A DNA stretch of 64,000 nucleotides, taken from assembly GCA_000727475.1 (NCBI GenBank), contig KL647289.1:6066035-6130034 (forward strand), written 5' to 3'. A program made the translations under genes and the position numbers. This DNA comes from Sarcocystis neurona (Eukaryota; Apicomplexa; Conoidasida; Eucoccidiorida; Sarcocystidae). This document shows, piece by piece, positions 11,507 through 20,552 of the stretch (position 1 is the first letter of the stretch; the number at the start of each line of letters is the position of its first letter). Below the pieces are notes generated by a model. It had not been told where the DNA came from, made no database searches, and saw only the letters and a list, made by a program, of their open reading frames with translations.

Positions 11507-12250
11507 CACCCACGCATACGCAGGTGTCTCTGCAGCTTGAAAGAGACAGCTGTACATTGAGAGGCAAGGATGACAAACCTGTGCGTTGGTTGGAACATTA
11601 AAACCCGCTTTTTCCTCTCCTCCTTTACGCATATATATATATGCTGGCGAGACTCTCTCGAATCGCTCAACACCATTCATGAAACTAGGAAATCTCCACG
11701 TTTATAAAGTCTTCGCCGGTACACTTCTGTGGGGGTATGCAGTCTGTATTACCCCAATGAAGTATTGTAACGCGAATGTGCTTTATATTCTCATCTGCAG
11801 GTATGTTTTGCCGTCATGATTGTCTTTGATTTATTCTGCTCACGGAAGATGACCAACGGAGTAGCTGCTATTGTGTCAGCCTCAGGTGTTGAGCGCGTGC
11901 ACATGCGTACGCGTACACGTGTGTGAATGAATATATTGCCCCGTAGCCTTAATCTGAACCCGGGATTTGGAATGAATCTGCTGGCAGTGTGTGCATAGCC
12001 GTGTATAAATGTATACAGATTAAACGCATGCCCCCGAACTTGCACAGTACACTTCTTCACACGGCCACATGCGAAACAATGCAAGGACCCAAGTGTGCAT
12101 ACGCGTATACGTATGCATGTATGCCTACGTGTATCCATGTGTCTACGCGTATATAAGTGAGAGTAATACGTTTCGATACATACGTATATATCTACGTGTC
12201 TCTGAGTGCGGGTAATGCGTTTCGATACATAGGTATGTATCTTGGTGAAT
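10560..12250. other. Repeat-poor stretch without a supported gene
   Basis: Short ATG-started plus-strand frames exist at 10918-11229 (103 codons) and about 11679-11819 (ATGAAACTAGG..., hydrophobic start, perfect CAG|GTATGT donor at its end). The latter could be a first exon with a signal peptide, but no second exon was found. A (TA)n(GA)n tract lies at 11475-11510. Confidence 0.3.
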
Positions 12251-12254
12251 TTGG

Positions 12255-12652
12255 ATGGGGAGCACATGCATGTATGGATATACGCGTGGATGCGTGCGAT
12301 TTATGTGCGCAAGTAGACAGTGTGCGCGTACTTACACGCCTGCATGCGTGTACCCTGAAACCGTCTGCACTGCGCCAATATCTGGTGTTCAGGCCAGTCT
12401 CTCTTTGGACGGCAGTACGCGTGTTTTTGCAAGCCCTGTTTCTTTTTGTTCGTGTTCCTACAAAGATTGTATCCGCACGGCACCTGTACCGATTTAGACG
12501 AAAATATTCCACAGAGCACGTATGAATCCGGAGACGCGTACGGCTGTTCTACCGGAGTACGCTCACCCGGCACTATGACGAAAACGAAATACGTGCTACC
12601 GGAGAGTGTCCCCCTTCACAGTGGTGTTAATAATATGCGTATCATTCTATGA
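12255..12652 (+). CDS. Possible coding remnant split between two frames
   Basis: A plus-strand frame at 12255-12497 ends in a Ser/Cys-rich segment (VSFCSCSYKD). A second plus-strand frame, open from 12446 to a TGA at 12652, reads protein-like: TDLDENIPQSTYESGDAYGC, then a segment with KTKYVLPESVPLHSGVNN. The overlap suggests either a short intron or a frameshifted relic of one gene. No homology recognised. Confidence 0.22.
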
Positions 12653-13001
12653 CCTGCCGGATGCTGTGTGACTCCGTAGTGGAGAAGTCGTACAACCCGA
12701 GTGACAAGGAGAGGCCCACTTGTCTCTACGCAGATATATTCCTTTATTTACGTGCACTTCCAGACTCATAACCGTACACAAACATGTAAGGGACGACGAA
12801 CATCATGTGCGGTTTTTATATGGTGCACACAGATGTATACGCGTACGTCACGACACACGTATAGCGCGGGGTGGTCGACTCGAAGTCAGCTAACACTCTT
12901 CCACGTCTCACGTGCCGGCTCCCAACAGTTTGTTGCACAGGAGATTTTATGTGTGATGTGTGTGCGTGCCCCTGTAGAGTACTCCTCCTTGCCGATTCGT
13001 C

Positions 13002-13331
13002 TGTGGGAGTGAACCGTCTGTGGTAAATGAGACTCTCGTAAACACAGCTAGATCGGAGAACGGGGCAACACGACAATTTGTACATCTACCTTCATGATAG
13101 TTCAGTTCCTACTTTCGTAGTAAGTGGATCCATGCACCTGTATGAATACGTGGATTTGCTTGTGTGTGTGTGTGTGTGGGAGTGAACCGTCAACTGCAAA
13201 TCCACGTATTCATACAGGTGCATGGATCCACTTACTACGAAAGTAGGAACTGAACTATCATGAAGGTAGATGTACAAATTGTCGTGTTGCCCCGTTCTCC
13301 GATCTAGCTGTGTTTACGAGAGTCTCATTTA
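13002..13331. repeat. Perfect 136-bp inverted repeat with 36-bp loop and flanking 17-bp direct repeat
   Basis: The left arm 13024-13159 and right arm 13196-13331 are exact reverse complements over all 136 bases. The loop (13160-13195) begins with (TG)n. A 17-bp direct repeat, tgtgggagtgaaccgtc, occurs just before the left arm (13002-13018) and again in the loop just before the right arm (13175-13191). The right arm ends at a splice-acceptor-like TTTATCAG. Zero divergence over 136 bp means the event is very recent, under gene conversion, or an artefact of amplification or assembly. Confidence 0.95.
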
Positions 13332-13890
13332 TCAGGAGGAAGCACCCGCAACAGCCCCGTACTGGCTGCAGCACCAGCAACCGTATTCCCTTTTGCTATC
13401 AGGGTGTACGCCGACACCACCACACTTGCACAAATTCTGCACATCATCATTCAGTGATGATCCAGAGAAATGCCAACATCTCTCCATACACGTACACAAC
13501 TGTTACCTCGCTCACATACTGCCCTTTTTCCTGGTGTGCAATCCGCCACGTCTCCACAGTATCTCGGAACCGCTGCTATTATGAGCATACTGCATCTGGC
13601 ACGTGTTGCAATCTGTGCGGGTACGACTGGGCCGACGCGGTGCCTAAACCACTGTCGAAATAGGCTATCTATGCCGTCATTAGAAAAAAGTGAAGACGTG
13701 CATTCCAGAAGACTACAAAGTCAGTGTTGTGCAGGGTTCTGTCGCCCCGTCCATACAGTAACGTGGGGACGCTGGCGTCTCCAAAACCGAAAATGGACGC
13801 TATTCAGGACGTCGTGATACTTTTTTTCGTGTGATCCCACCCGCCGAAGACCTTCGATCCTAGTTTTGCTCTACTGCCGTTGCATGAATC
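13332..13890. other. Unique sequence with competing open frames
   Basis: After the inverted repeat, a TTTATCAG acceptor at 13332 opens plus-strand frames of 40-110 codons in all three phases. None is clearly preferred by composition, and no donor or homology decides between them. Confidence 0.25.
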
Positions 13891-13893
13891 AAC

Positions 13894-14256
13894 ATGCTGC
13901 CCGCTCAAAATTGCATCGATAACCGGCGACGGGGCGCCGCCAATTTTGCTGAGTGTACGCTTTCACGAATAGGGTCGTCAAACTACGATGTTCCGGGAAG
14001 TTACCGACATGCAGGAATTGAATACAACGCTACTTACTATTATTCTCCTTCTGTGCGCCCGCCAGAATTTCGCCTTGTCCCCCTTCACAATTTTATGAAC
14101 ACCAAACCTGATCCCATCGACAAACCACGAGTGCTGAACCGTTTGCAGAAAATGAATAAATGTGCTGGGAGATCCACAGGGCGAAAAGCTTACCACAAAT
14201 ATTCCAGCCACTGTGAGAAAGGCTTCAACCCTGACCGGGTTCGAACACACTGCTGA
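13894..14256 (+). CDS. Unrecognised 120-codon ORF
   Basis: ATG at 13894 with A at -3 opens a frame to TGA at 14254-14256. Composition is protein-like rather than repeat-like: Asn/Tyr-rich middle (YRHAGIEYNATYYYSPSVRP), basic C-terminal third, four cysteines, no signal peptide or membrane segment. An antisense frame (13978-14337) is also open but has no ATG at its head. It may be one exon of a larger gene. No family recognised. Confidence 0.35.
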   Translation: MLPAQNCIDNRRRGAANFAECTLSRIGSSNYDVPGSYRHAGIEYNATYYYSPSVRPPEFRLVPLHNFMNTKPDPIDKPRVLNRLQKMNKCAGRSTGRKAYHKYSSHCEKGFNPDRVRTHC

Positions 14257-14990
14257 ATTGTTCGCAGCAATTACCGTGGCACTTCTTCCGCGACTGCTGC
14301 TGTGGTGCAGCTGCTGATTTTCGCAACTGCTCGCCAATGCTGACGTTTAGCTTTCTCTAATGCAGGCGCTGCAGGAGGTGCTCCACAGCGGCTGCAGCTA
14401 GTATAGCTGTGTTCAAGCTACAGCTATACGTGCCGCTGCTAGTCGTCGTGATATAATTGTTGCAGCGTCTCTTGCTCGTCTTTTGCTCGTACTAAAATAC
14501 AGCTCCTCATAATGGTGCTGTTGCCACCGTGACAGCTGATACAGTGGTATCGTGGCACTACTGGTGCCACTGTTGCTTCTGCTCGAATGACACGTCTAGC
14601 TGCTAGTGAGAACCGCGTTCTAAAACCGAGCCCTTATTTCTTTATCACTGCGTTTGACGTTTTGGTCGTAAATATTCTATCCCGCAACCGGGCAGAGCTA
14701 CATGCGCGATTCGTGCCAACAAGCCAAACGAGTAGTGGGGGTGTGGCAACGTACCAACGGTGGTAGCGCGTCTCTTTCGTACAAACTGGCAGCTTTCCTT
14801 GTTAATGCTTTAGATCCTCTCCATCAGGTCTACGTTGTAATTGTTTATGGTTTTTTTAGGCAGGAGCCGATGTTTGTCACTGTTGCTGCTACTTTTTCTG
14901 GCTGTGGGGAGGTTTTACATGTGTGCTGGGAATCCTGCTATTGTTGTGCAATTTTCAGCTAGTTTTTCCTTCACTAGAACTGCTGCCCAC
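14257..14990. other. Upstream region of the eight-helix membrane protein gene
   Basis: Unique sequence with several short direct and inverted motifs ('gctgcagctagtatagctg...caagctacagctatacg', 14389-14431, is an imperfect hairpin). No exon called. It probably contains the promoter and 5' UTR of the gene starting at 14992. Confidence 0.35.
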
Positions 14991-14991
14991 C

Positions 14992-16050
14992 ATGGCTGCA
15001 GGCTATGAAAGCGCAAGCATGGGTGTGTGGGCGTGGGTTGCTTCATTGCAGGCGGTTGTTGGCGCTCTCTGTTGGGGTATGTCAAGCCAGTTGTCACGTT
15101 ACGAGGAACTGGAAAACCCGAAAACACAGACGATTTCGTATATCACTTCTTCCACATTCTCAGGTTTGGGCACCGCTGCCTTTATATCTGCGATCGTCGT
15201 TGTGATCTGCGTGTCTATTGGCTATTTTGTGATCCCACGGTTTTGTAGCCTGTTGATGGCGTTGGCGGGACTGCTCTCAGAGGCTGTCGCCCTCGCCGCT
15301 ACAGTTATTGTCGGGTTGATCATTGATAAAGCAATGCCCATTCGCAGTTCTGAGTTCGATAGTTTAAGACGTGGGACTGAACTGCCACCAGAATATGACT
15401 ACACAGTCAGGGTTGTGAATCACATGAAACCAGTATTGGCCGCAATTGGGGTGGGAGCCTTTATTTCGTTTATTCTTGCTGCACGCGGCCAAGTTATGAC
15501 TTCTAGCGCTAGGGCTCTCGACGCTATAGTTTTCTCTGCTTGCCTTGCCATTGCAGCCGCATTAGGCGTATTCGTGACCCTCCAACACGCGGCACTACCA
15601 TCTGTTCTGTGGCTCGGCGTCCTTTGGGTTGTGGGGACTGCTCTTTTATTTATTTTACTCCAACAGCAGAAGGTTTTTTGGCCCCGCTTCACCTCCATTG
15701 CAGTCGCATTGCTATCTGCGCTCTTGGCACTTCTCAGTCTTACAGGTGTGTCTGTCTGCAGCAGGACATTTTCCCAGCAGAAAGTTTATGAGCTGGTTCT
15801 CGACGAGTCATCATATGGGTATTTTTTGGCTGAAGCTGATGAGGAACATTATAAAAAGATGGTACCCGTCATCAAGTCCAGTTACAACTACGATTTCTTC
15901 ATAATAAGTGTCCTTAGTGGCGCGGCGGCTGTTGGTTTCGTCATGTCAACCTTAGCCGCTTTCAGATCCGTACTCGGTCCTTCCCCTGCGGAAAAAGAAA
16001 TGGCACAAGAAAGCGCTGAAGAAGCCGTCGAAGGCAGGGCTGACGCTTAA
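14992..16050 (+). CDS. Multi-pass membrane protein, about eight helices, single exon
   Basis: A 352-residue uninterrupted frame. I chose the ATG at 14992 because its context CCCACCATGG is a full Kozak match; the frame runs upstream to 14923 without a better start. Hydrophobic segments lie at about residues 12-30, 58-82, 86-112, 145-167, 178-203, 204-230, 236-260 and 301-324. A hydrophilic stretch containing YGYFLAEADEEHYKKM (about 275-298) separates helices 7 and 8, and the tail is short, acidic and Glu/Ala-rich. This fits a coccidian multi-transmembrane protein, but I cannot name a family. TAA stop at 16048-16050. An exon-like segment follows 30 bp downstream (16081) and could supply an alternative C-terminus. 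Confidence 0.75.
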   Translation: MAAGYESASMGVWAWVASLQAVVGALCWGMSSQLSRYEELENPKTQTISYITSSTFSGLGTAAFISAIVVVICVSIGYFVIPRFCSLLMALAGLLSEAVALAATVIVGLIIDKAMPIRSSEFDSLRRGTELPPEYDYTVRVVNHMKPVLAAIGVGAFISFILAARGQVMTSSARALDAIVFSACLAIAAALGVFVTLQHAALPSVLWLGVLWVVGTALLFILLQQQKVFWPRFTSIAVALLSALLALLSLTGVSVCSRTFSQQKVYELVLDESSYGYFLAEADEEHYKKMVPVIKSSYNYDFFIISVLSGAAAVGFVMSTLAAFRSVLGPSPAEKEMAQESAEEAVEGRADA

Positions 16051-16080
16051 GGCGAGAGTAACAAGGGCTTTAACACACAG

Positions 16081-16391
16081 CCTTATACTACAACAGGATC
16101 AAGATCATCATTGAAAAACTCCGAGCAGCTACAAGGAGGTTCGTGATACCGGAATATCCTAATGCTGATATCACATCAGAAGAACAGTCGCAACAACGTG
16201 ACGCCGAGAGAAGAGACATTCTGCCGGTGGCGCCACCAGCCGCCGAGCGAAGAACAGGGATAGCTGCAAGAGCAGAATCGGAGGGCTGCAGAGTCGGGTA
16301 TACGGCTCTCTGTTTTTCAAAATACTTACACCTCTACAAACACGCTGCGAAGATGCCGCGTTTCGGGCTGGCACCCGTCGACGACCCTTGA
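16081..16391 (+). CDS. Candidate terminal exon, charged tail
   Basis: A CTTTAACACACAG acceptor starts a frame (two bases, then codons) that stays open to TGA at 16391. The first ~70 residues are charged and protein-like: YYNRIKIIIEKLRAATRRF, then an Asn/Glu/Gln-rich and Pro/Ala-rich stretch. It could be an alternative C-terminal tail for the membrane protein, since a Lys/Arg-rich segment after a last helix is typical. No donor in the upstream gene gives a clean match, so it may belong to a separate gene. A GTATAC donor at 16298 could end it earlier. Confidence 0.4.
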
Positions 16392-16399
16392 AGGCATCT

Positions 16400-17560
16400 T
16401 GCAGCGTGTGTTGCCATGGTGTACCACAACCGTGGTGCACCAGCGGCGTTGGTGGAAGCATCTCCACTCCGAATGTGGTGTCAGAGATCCTCTTTTCGGA
16501 ATACTTGCATGCAAGGCGAGTTAGTCAAGGGCGTAGAGTCCTGAGAGTGGTGAGACCATTCATCTCGAAAGCCACAACTGTAAAGGTGGTTCTTATTTCA
16601 CTCTCCGTGGTCCGTGTATATGTACGTGCAGTGGCGGAGTTACCTGCCTAGCAGTTGGCGACGGAGGAACACTGTTTGAACTCTTTTCTTGCAGGTTCTT
16701 GATTACTCACCTATACAATTCGATGAGGGTTTGAACAGTTTTCGAGCACCATAGCGTCTCATGACACAGCGGCAACGAACTAACGACTTCCTCTATACGT
16801 GCTGTTGATTAGTGACCTCTTCGAAGGACATACACACATACATCTACATTGTATTGCCGTGAGCTTGTGAGAGATGGTGTCAGCAGTAAATCCATTACTT
16901 AAAAGCTTCCTTACCAATGAGGCTTGCCACATCTGCTGCAAGCTTACGTAAACTGTGTCACCGAGAAAAACCGTAATACATGTATATTCACTGTTAGATT
17001 TACTGGGTCTTTTTCGCCGTTTTTACGACCCCTTGTAGCCACCGCGGGTCGCGCAATGATTTTGCGACAACAACGATTTAAATAGTGGACAGAAACTGTG
17101 AGTCTGAAAGTGTCCTCACCACCAGACGCACGTTCGTCAACAGGTGAACCGTAGCGGCAAGCGCGCTGGTGCACAATCGTGGGCTTGTGCCATGTTATGC
17201 ATCCACAGACGGCTTTGTACTTAAGACAGCACTGAATTCTCTGCCCCTGATTCCACGTGGAAGAAACGGTTGTTAACGGGGCCGAATGACGAAAGGCATC
17301 CAGGAGTACATGTGCAGGATGCGAGGCGGACCTGCGTTACGAAGGATTTGTCTTTGAGATATTTCGGTGTACGTAGCGTGATTCTTATTTGTGACGCTGC
17401 CTGTGCCACGACTGCTTACATTTGAAGATTTGCGTCTTTGTATACGCGTGTGCGCATAGACCGGGTACACAGCCCAATATGGTGTTGCCTCTTCTCTCAT
17501 AGTTGACTTGATTTCGGCGCTTTTCGCCTACCTCCCAGAAATCTCACTGAACGAATTTGA
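16400..17560. other. Repeat-poor stretch without a supported gene
   Basis: Several 60-100-codon frames on both strands, none with matched splice sites. Minus-strand frames at 16944-17174 and 17221-17500 are moderately protein-like and could be exons of a gene I could not assemble. Confidence 0.25.
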
Positions 17561-17567
17561 ACGTCAG

Positions 17568-17753
17568 TCACAGGTTTACACGCGAGGCAATTGTGCTCGC
17601 CCACAGCTTAGCGGAATATCGGTCGTCCACATTGTCATCTTTCAACTGAATTTTGCCGTTGGGAATCAACAACATTTCTCCTGAGTGAACTTTGAAACAC
17701 GGATCGATGGATAACCGTGTATAACTGAGCCCACGTTGTACTTGCAAAGTGAC
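17568..17753 (-). CDS. Terminal exon of an unrecognised minus-strand gene
   Basis: After a CGCCACTAG acceptor (its TAG is an in-frame stop, so the frame is closed upstream) a 61-codon frame runs to TGA at 17568-17570. The product is protein-like throughout: SYTRLSIDPCFKVHSGEMLL, then IPNGKIQLKDDNVDDRYSAK, ending in ASTIASRVNL. A possible first exon with ATG at about 17888 and a phase-0 AGA|GTCAGA donor would give a 71-residue protein with a ~100-nt intron; that join is inference. No family recognised. Confidence 0.45.
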   Translation of the reverse strand, partial: VTLQVQRGLSYTRLSIDPCFKVHSGEMLLIPNGKIQLKDDNVDDRYSAKLWASTIASRVNL

Positions 17754-17956
17754 CTAGTGGCGACATAGCGGAAGCCGGTTTAGTCTGGTATCCACAAGAA
17801 AATGTGGTTTTCGAACTCGGCTGGCCACAGAGGAAGTAAGTTTTCCAATTTTCTGACTCTTTGAAATACTCGGGTGTTGTTTTGCATCTGCGCGGCGTCT
17901 TCGTGGCACCGGCGTTATGCGTAGTTCATCAGTAGTTGCGTGAGGGCGTTTCGAAT

Positions 17957-19167
17957 ATGCTGTGGAAAAAAGTTAGCTTATTCCTCGCTCACGAATGCAA
18001 ATGGGTGCCAAATGTCGAACCTGTATACAACGGGCTTCGCATTTGCGTGCGTTGCGAGCCGCAGATAGTAAGCACGTGTAATAACGATACGCGGGTCACA
18101 TACGTGGACAATTTTTACACGTGCGCTAGGCTCTCTGAAAGTGACCACCACACATACTTACGGAGGCACGGAGGATAGGCTCATTTGCAGTATGGCTTCA
18201 AAGCTCTAATCTTGTATACTGTAGAGGCTGTGACAAGTCTGTACATCGTAGGAGGCGCTAGCGAAGTATACCACATGAATAATACATATCAATCTTTTGA
18301 CGTCGCACAGCACAAACGAACATGTAGACAAACGTACTGTAGATTTTTGACGTCTGAGACTTCATTCCACCAACCCCAAGCGATTCTCCCGAGAAGCACA
18401 AGTTTCATATACTGTGTCTTTGAATATGGAGTGACACACCTGCAACACCATTATGCTCTTGACGTGTGGTAGTAGCACCGTGACAAGTCTGCATCTTCAG
18501 TTGTAGGTGCGTTTGCATCTTCATGGTGTTTCTACAATGTGATGTGTTTTTGACAATCGCTACACGGTCATTCCCCCCGGGATATGGATTCTTCACGCTT
18601 AAGTATACACACTTCTCACCGACTTCGCGCGCTTCTTTCACGCCTCCGCAGTCGTCCTCTACCGAGCAACGCACTTCTGGGCTTCACGTCACATCTCAGT
18701 CCAGTGGTACTTGCTCGACTGCGAACCAGAAGTAGGCAATGTTCGAGACAGACGAGCCGCTTTCGCCACCGCAGAGGACGCCATTGACGCAGCCCGGGTG
18801 CATTGTCAGTGGACACACAAATACGGAAACCATTCAAACATTGGTGCCGCTCCCACTTACACAGAGACTCTTGGTTCTTCGCACCATGGGTATGTAAATT
18901 ATGGATAACCACACAGAGAGTATGGTTGTTGCACGCGACTTGAAAAGTGGAACACACGTTCTTTTTGCTGGCAGTCTAAAGGCAAACACGACGCCTGAGG
19001 AAGCTAGTTTCGTACGGCCACCTTCGTCGTACTACACAGGAATCATTACGCACTCTCATCGCGTACACCTTGCGGTAACAACACCAATTCTTTTCTCCAG
19101 CCCGCTACGCACGTTTTTCGGTGCACCTCGGCACCAACTGCCCATCTTTCCGTGGTGTGGGCACTGA
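17957..19167 (+). CDS. Unrecognised four-exon gene
   Basis: Exons 17957-18067 (ATG with A at -3; donor ATA|GTAAGC), 18311-18413 (acceptor CGTCGCACAG; donor T|GTGTCT), 18700-18889 (acceptor CACATCTCAG; donor GG|GTATGT) and 18975-19167 (acceptor TTTGCTGGCAG; TGA stop). All three junction phases agree and give about 198 residues. Exon 3 reads QWYLLDCEPEVGNVRDRRAA, then FATAEDAIDAARVHCQWTHK. The 'F.T.EDAI..A...W' spacing loosely recalls the NDUFS4 region of complex I, which apicomplexans lack, so I do not call it that. No signal peptide beyond a weak N-terminal hydrophobic patch. Cysteines are spread over exons 1-3. Exon 2's donor and the very C-terminus are the least certain parts. Confidence 0.55.
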
Positions 19168-19219
19168 AGATTGTAGACAGTCCGTGACAAGTGTCCATCC
19201 CGCCGCGCGAGGTGTGTAC

Positions 19220-19960
19220 GGTGACCCTGCAGCTGCATGACAGACAATGGTAGTAGTAGTGGCGGCCACAATATTAGTACTAGTAGTAGGTGTAGCAGCA
19301 AAGATAATCGCAACTGTGGTAGTCGGTGTCGCAGCAGACTGCCGTAATAAGTGTTATTACGTAACCACGGATACAGGTACCGCACCTTTGGAATTACTGG
19401 TAATTATGGGAATAGTAGGGGCTATGATAGAACACTACGTGGTGTAATATTCCTCGTCGCCCTCCTGGTGGTTCCAATTGGTTATATGTACTACTGCATT
19501 TATCAGTAGTTCTTTTCCATCGTAATGATGTTGATTGAACCTGGAGTGACAGGGGTGCTTCCAGTTACTACCACTCGCGTCAGCACGAGGCGTCTCAGTA
19601 GCCTACTGCCAGTATTGGTCGTCCTTGGGAGTAGCAGTAGTAACATTTTTAGCAATCACATGCAACAAAACCTGCAGTACTAAGGTGTATACCGGCAGTA
19701 ATGCTATCAGTATCATTCACGACAACAGGAGTGGCACTAGTGCTCGAATGTAGCAGCACTGGTACTGGTAAAGTGCATATTAATAGGGTTACGGCACTAC
19801 TCATAGTCAGTAATGGAACACTTCCTCATTCTGGTCGCACTAGTCTTAAACCATAGAAGTATGGCTATTAGGAGTCAGGAAAGAAGTATTAGTGTGGCTA
19901 CTATTTAACGTGCTTGTCAGCAATAATGACACATGTATCAGTAGTTGAAGTAGTAGTAAC
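19220..19960. repeat. Decayed GTA/GTG-type trinucleotide tract
   Basis: Plus-strand DNA dominated by degenerate gta/gtg/gca/act triplets ('ggtagtagtagtggcggcc', 'ttagtactagtagtaggtg', and so on), in patches to about 19960. A short frame (19247-19447) is Val/Ala/Thr-rich as expected of such triplets. It looks like an old, heavily mutated triplet repeat, or a relic of a low-complexity exon. Confidence 0.5.
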
Positions 19961-20550
19961 CACGGCAACTCTAGTGGATGGTCGGTCCTTTATTGCGAGG
20001 GGGCGCCGCGAAGCAGCAGCGACAGCTCCACCTACCGCTGGAAGCTGCGCGGCGCCGTGAAACTCACTTTTTTTTCCGACGCATTTTCAATATCCTTCAG
20101 TCCTCTTTACTTCAAGGACATTACGTACATACGGAGGCTCCCAGAGTCATAACAAACATTCGCAGTCGTGGATGGTGCATGTTTTCACCATAACGTGTGG
20201 ACGCGTGTGTCTACTCTTCTTCTTCACCCTCACATAATAGACGCCGGGCAGTATTGTACTTCACGCGGTAGTATCTATATACACATGTGCCAAACGTCTG
20301 CCTTATCTCCTCTAAATTTCTAAGTCACACCCTCCGGCCGACAACTTCCTTCACTGCTGGGGACAGTGGAGACCATGGTTTGATGCCACTTTGAGGCCGT
20401 ATGGTGTTGCACGCCCATCAACTGCCTGCCGTTCGAGTAGAAGGGAAACGCTAGAAGGTGATTCTTGCCCTCCTACAGCATAGCCGGTGGGAAAGGAAGA
20501 TGGTTAATTGTCCGTCAACTTTTTTTTCCTGGCATTCTGTCTGTAACACA
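19960..20550. other. 5' region of the biotinyl-domain gene; no gene seen
   Basis: Unique sequence. A 71-codon plus-strand frame at 19978-20193 (TTTATTGCGAGGGGGCGCC...) has no supporting signal. Probably promoter and 5' UTR of the gene starting at 20553. Confidence 0.3.
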
Positions 20551-20552
20551 GT

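Noticed and set aside
18700..18889. Complex I NDUFS4-type subunit
   Set aside because: The 'F.T.EDAI..A...W' resemblance is short, and apicomplexans lack complex I. Kept only as a lead in the findings.
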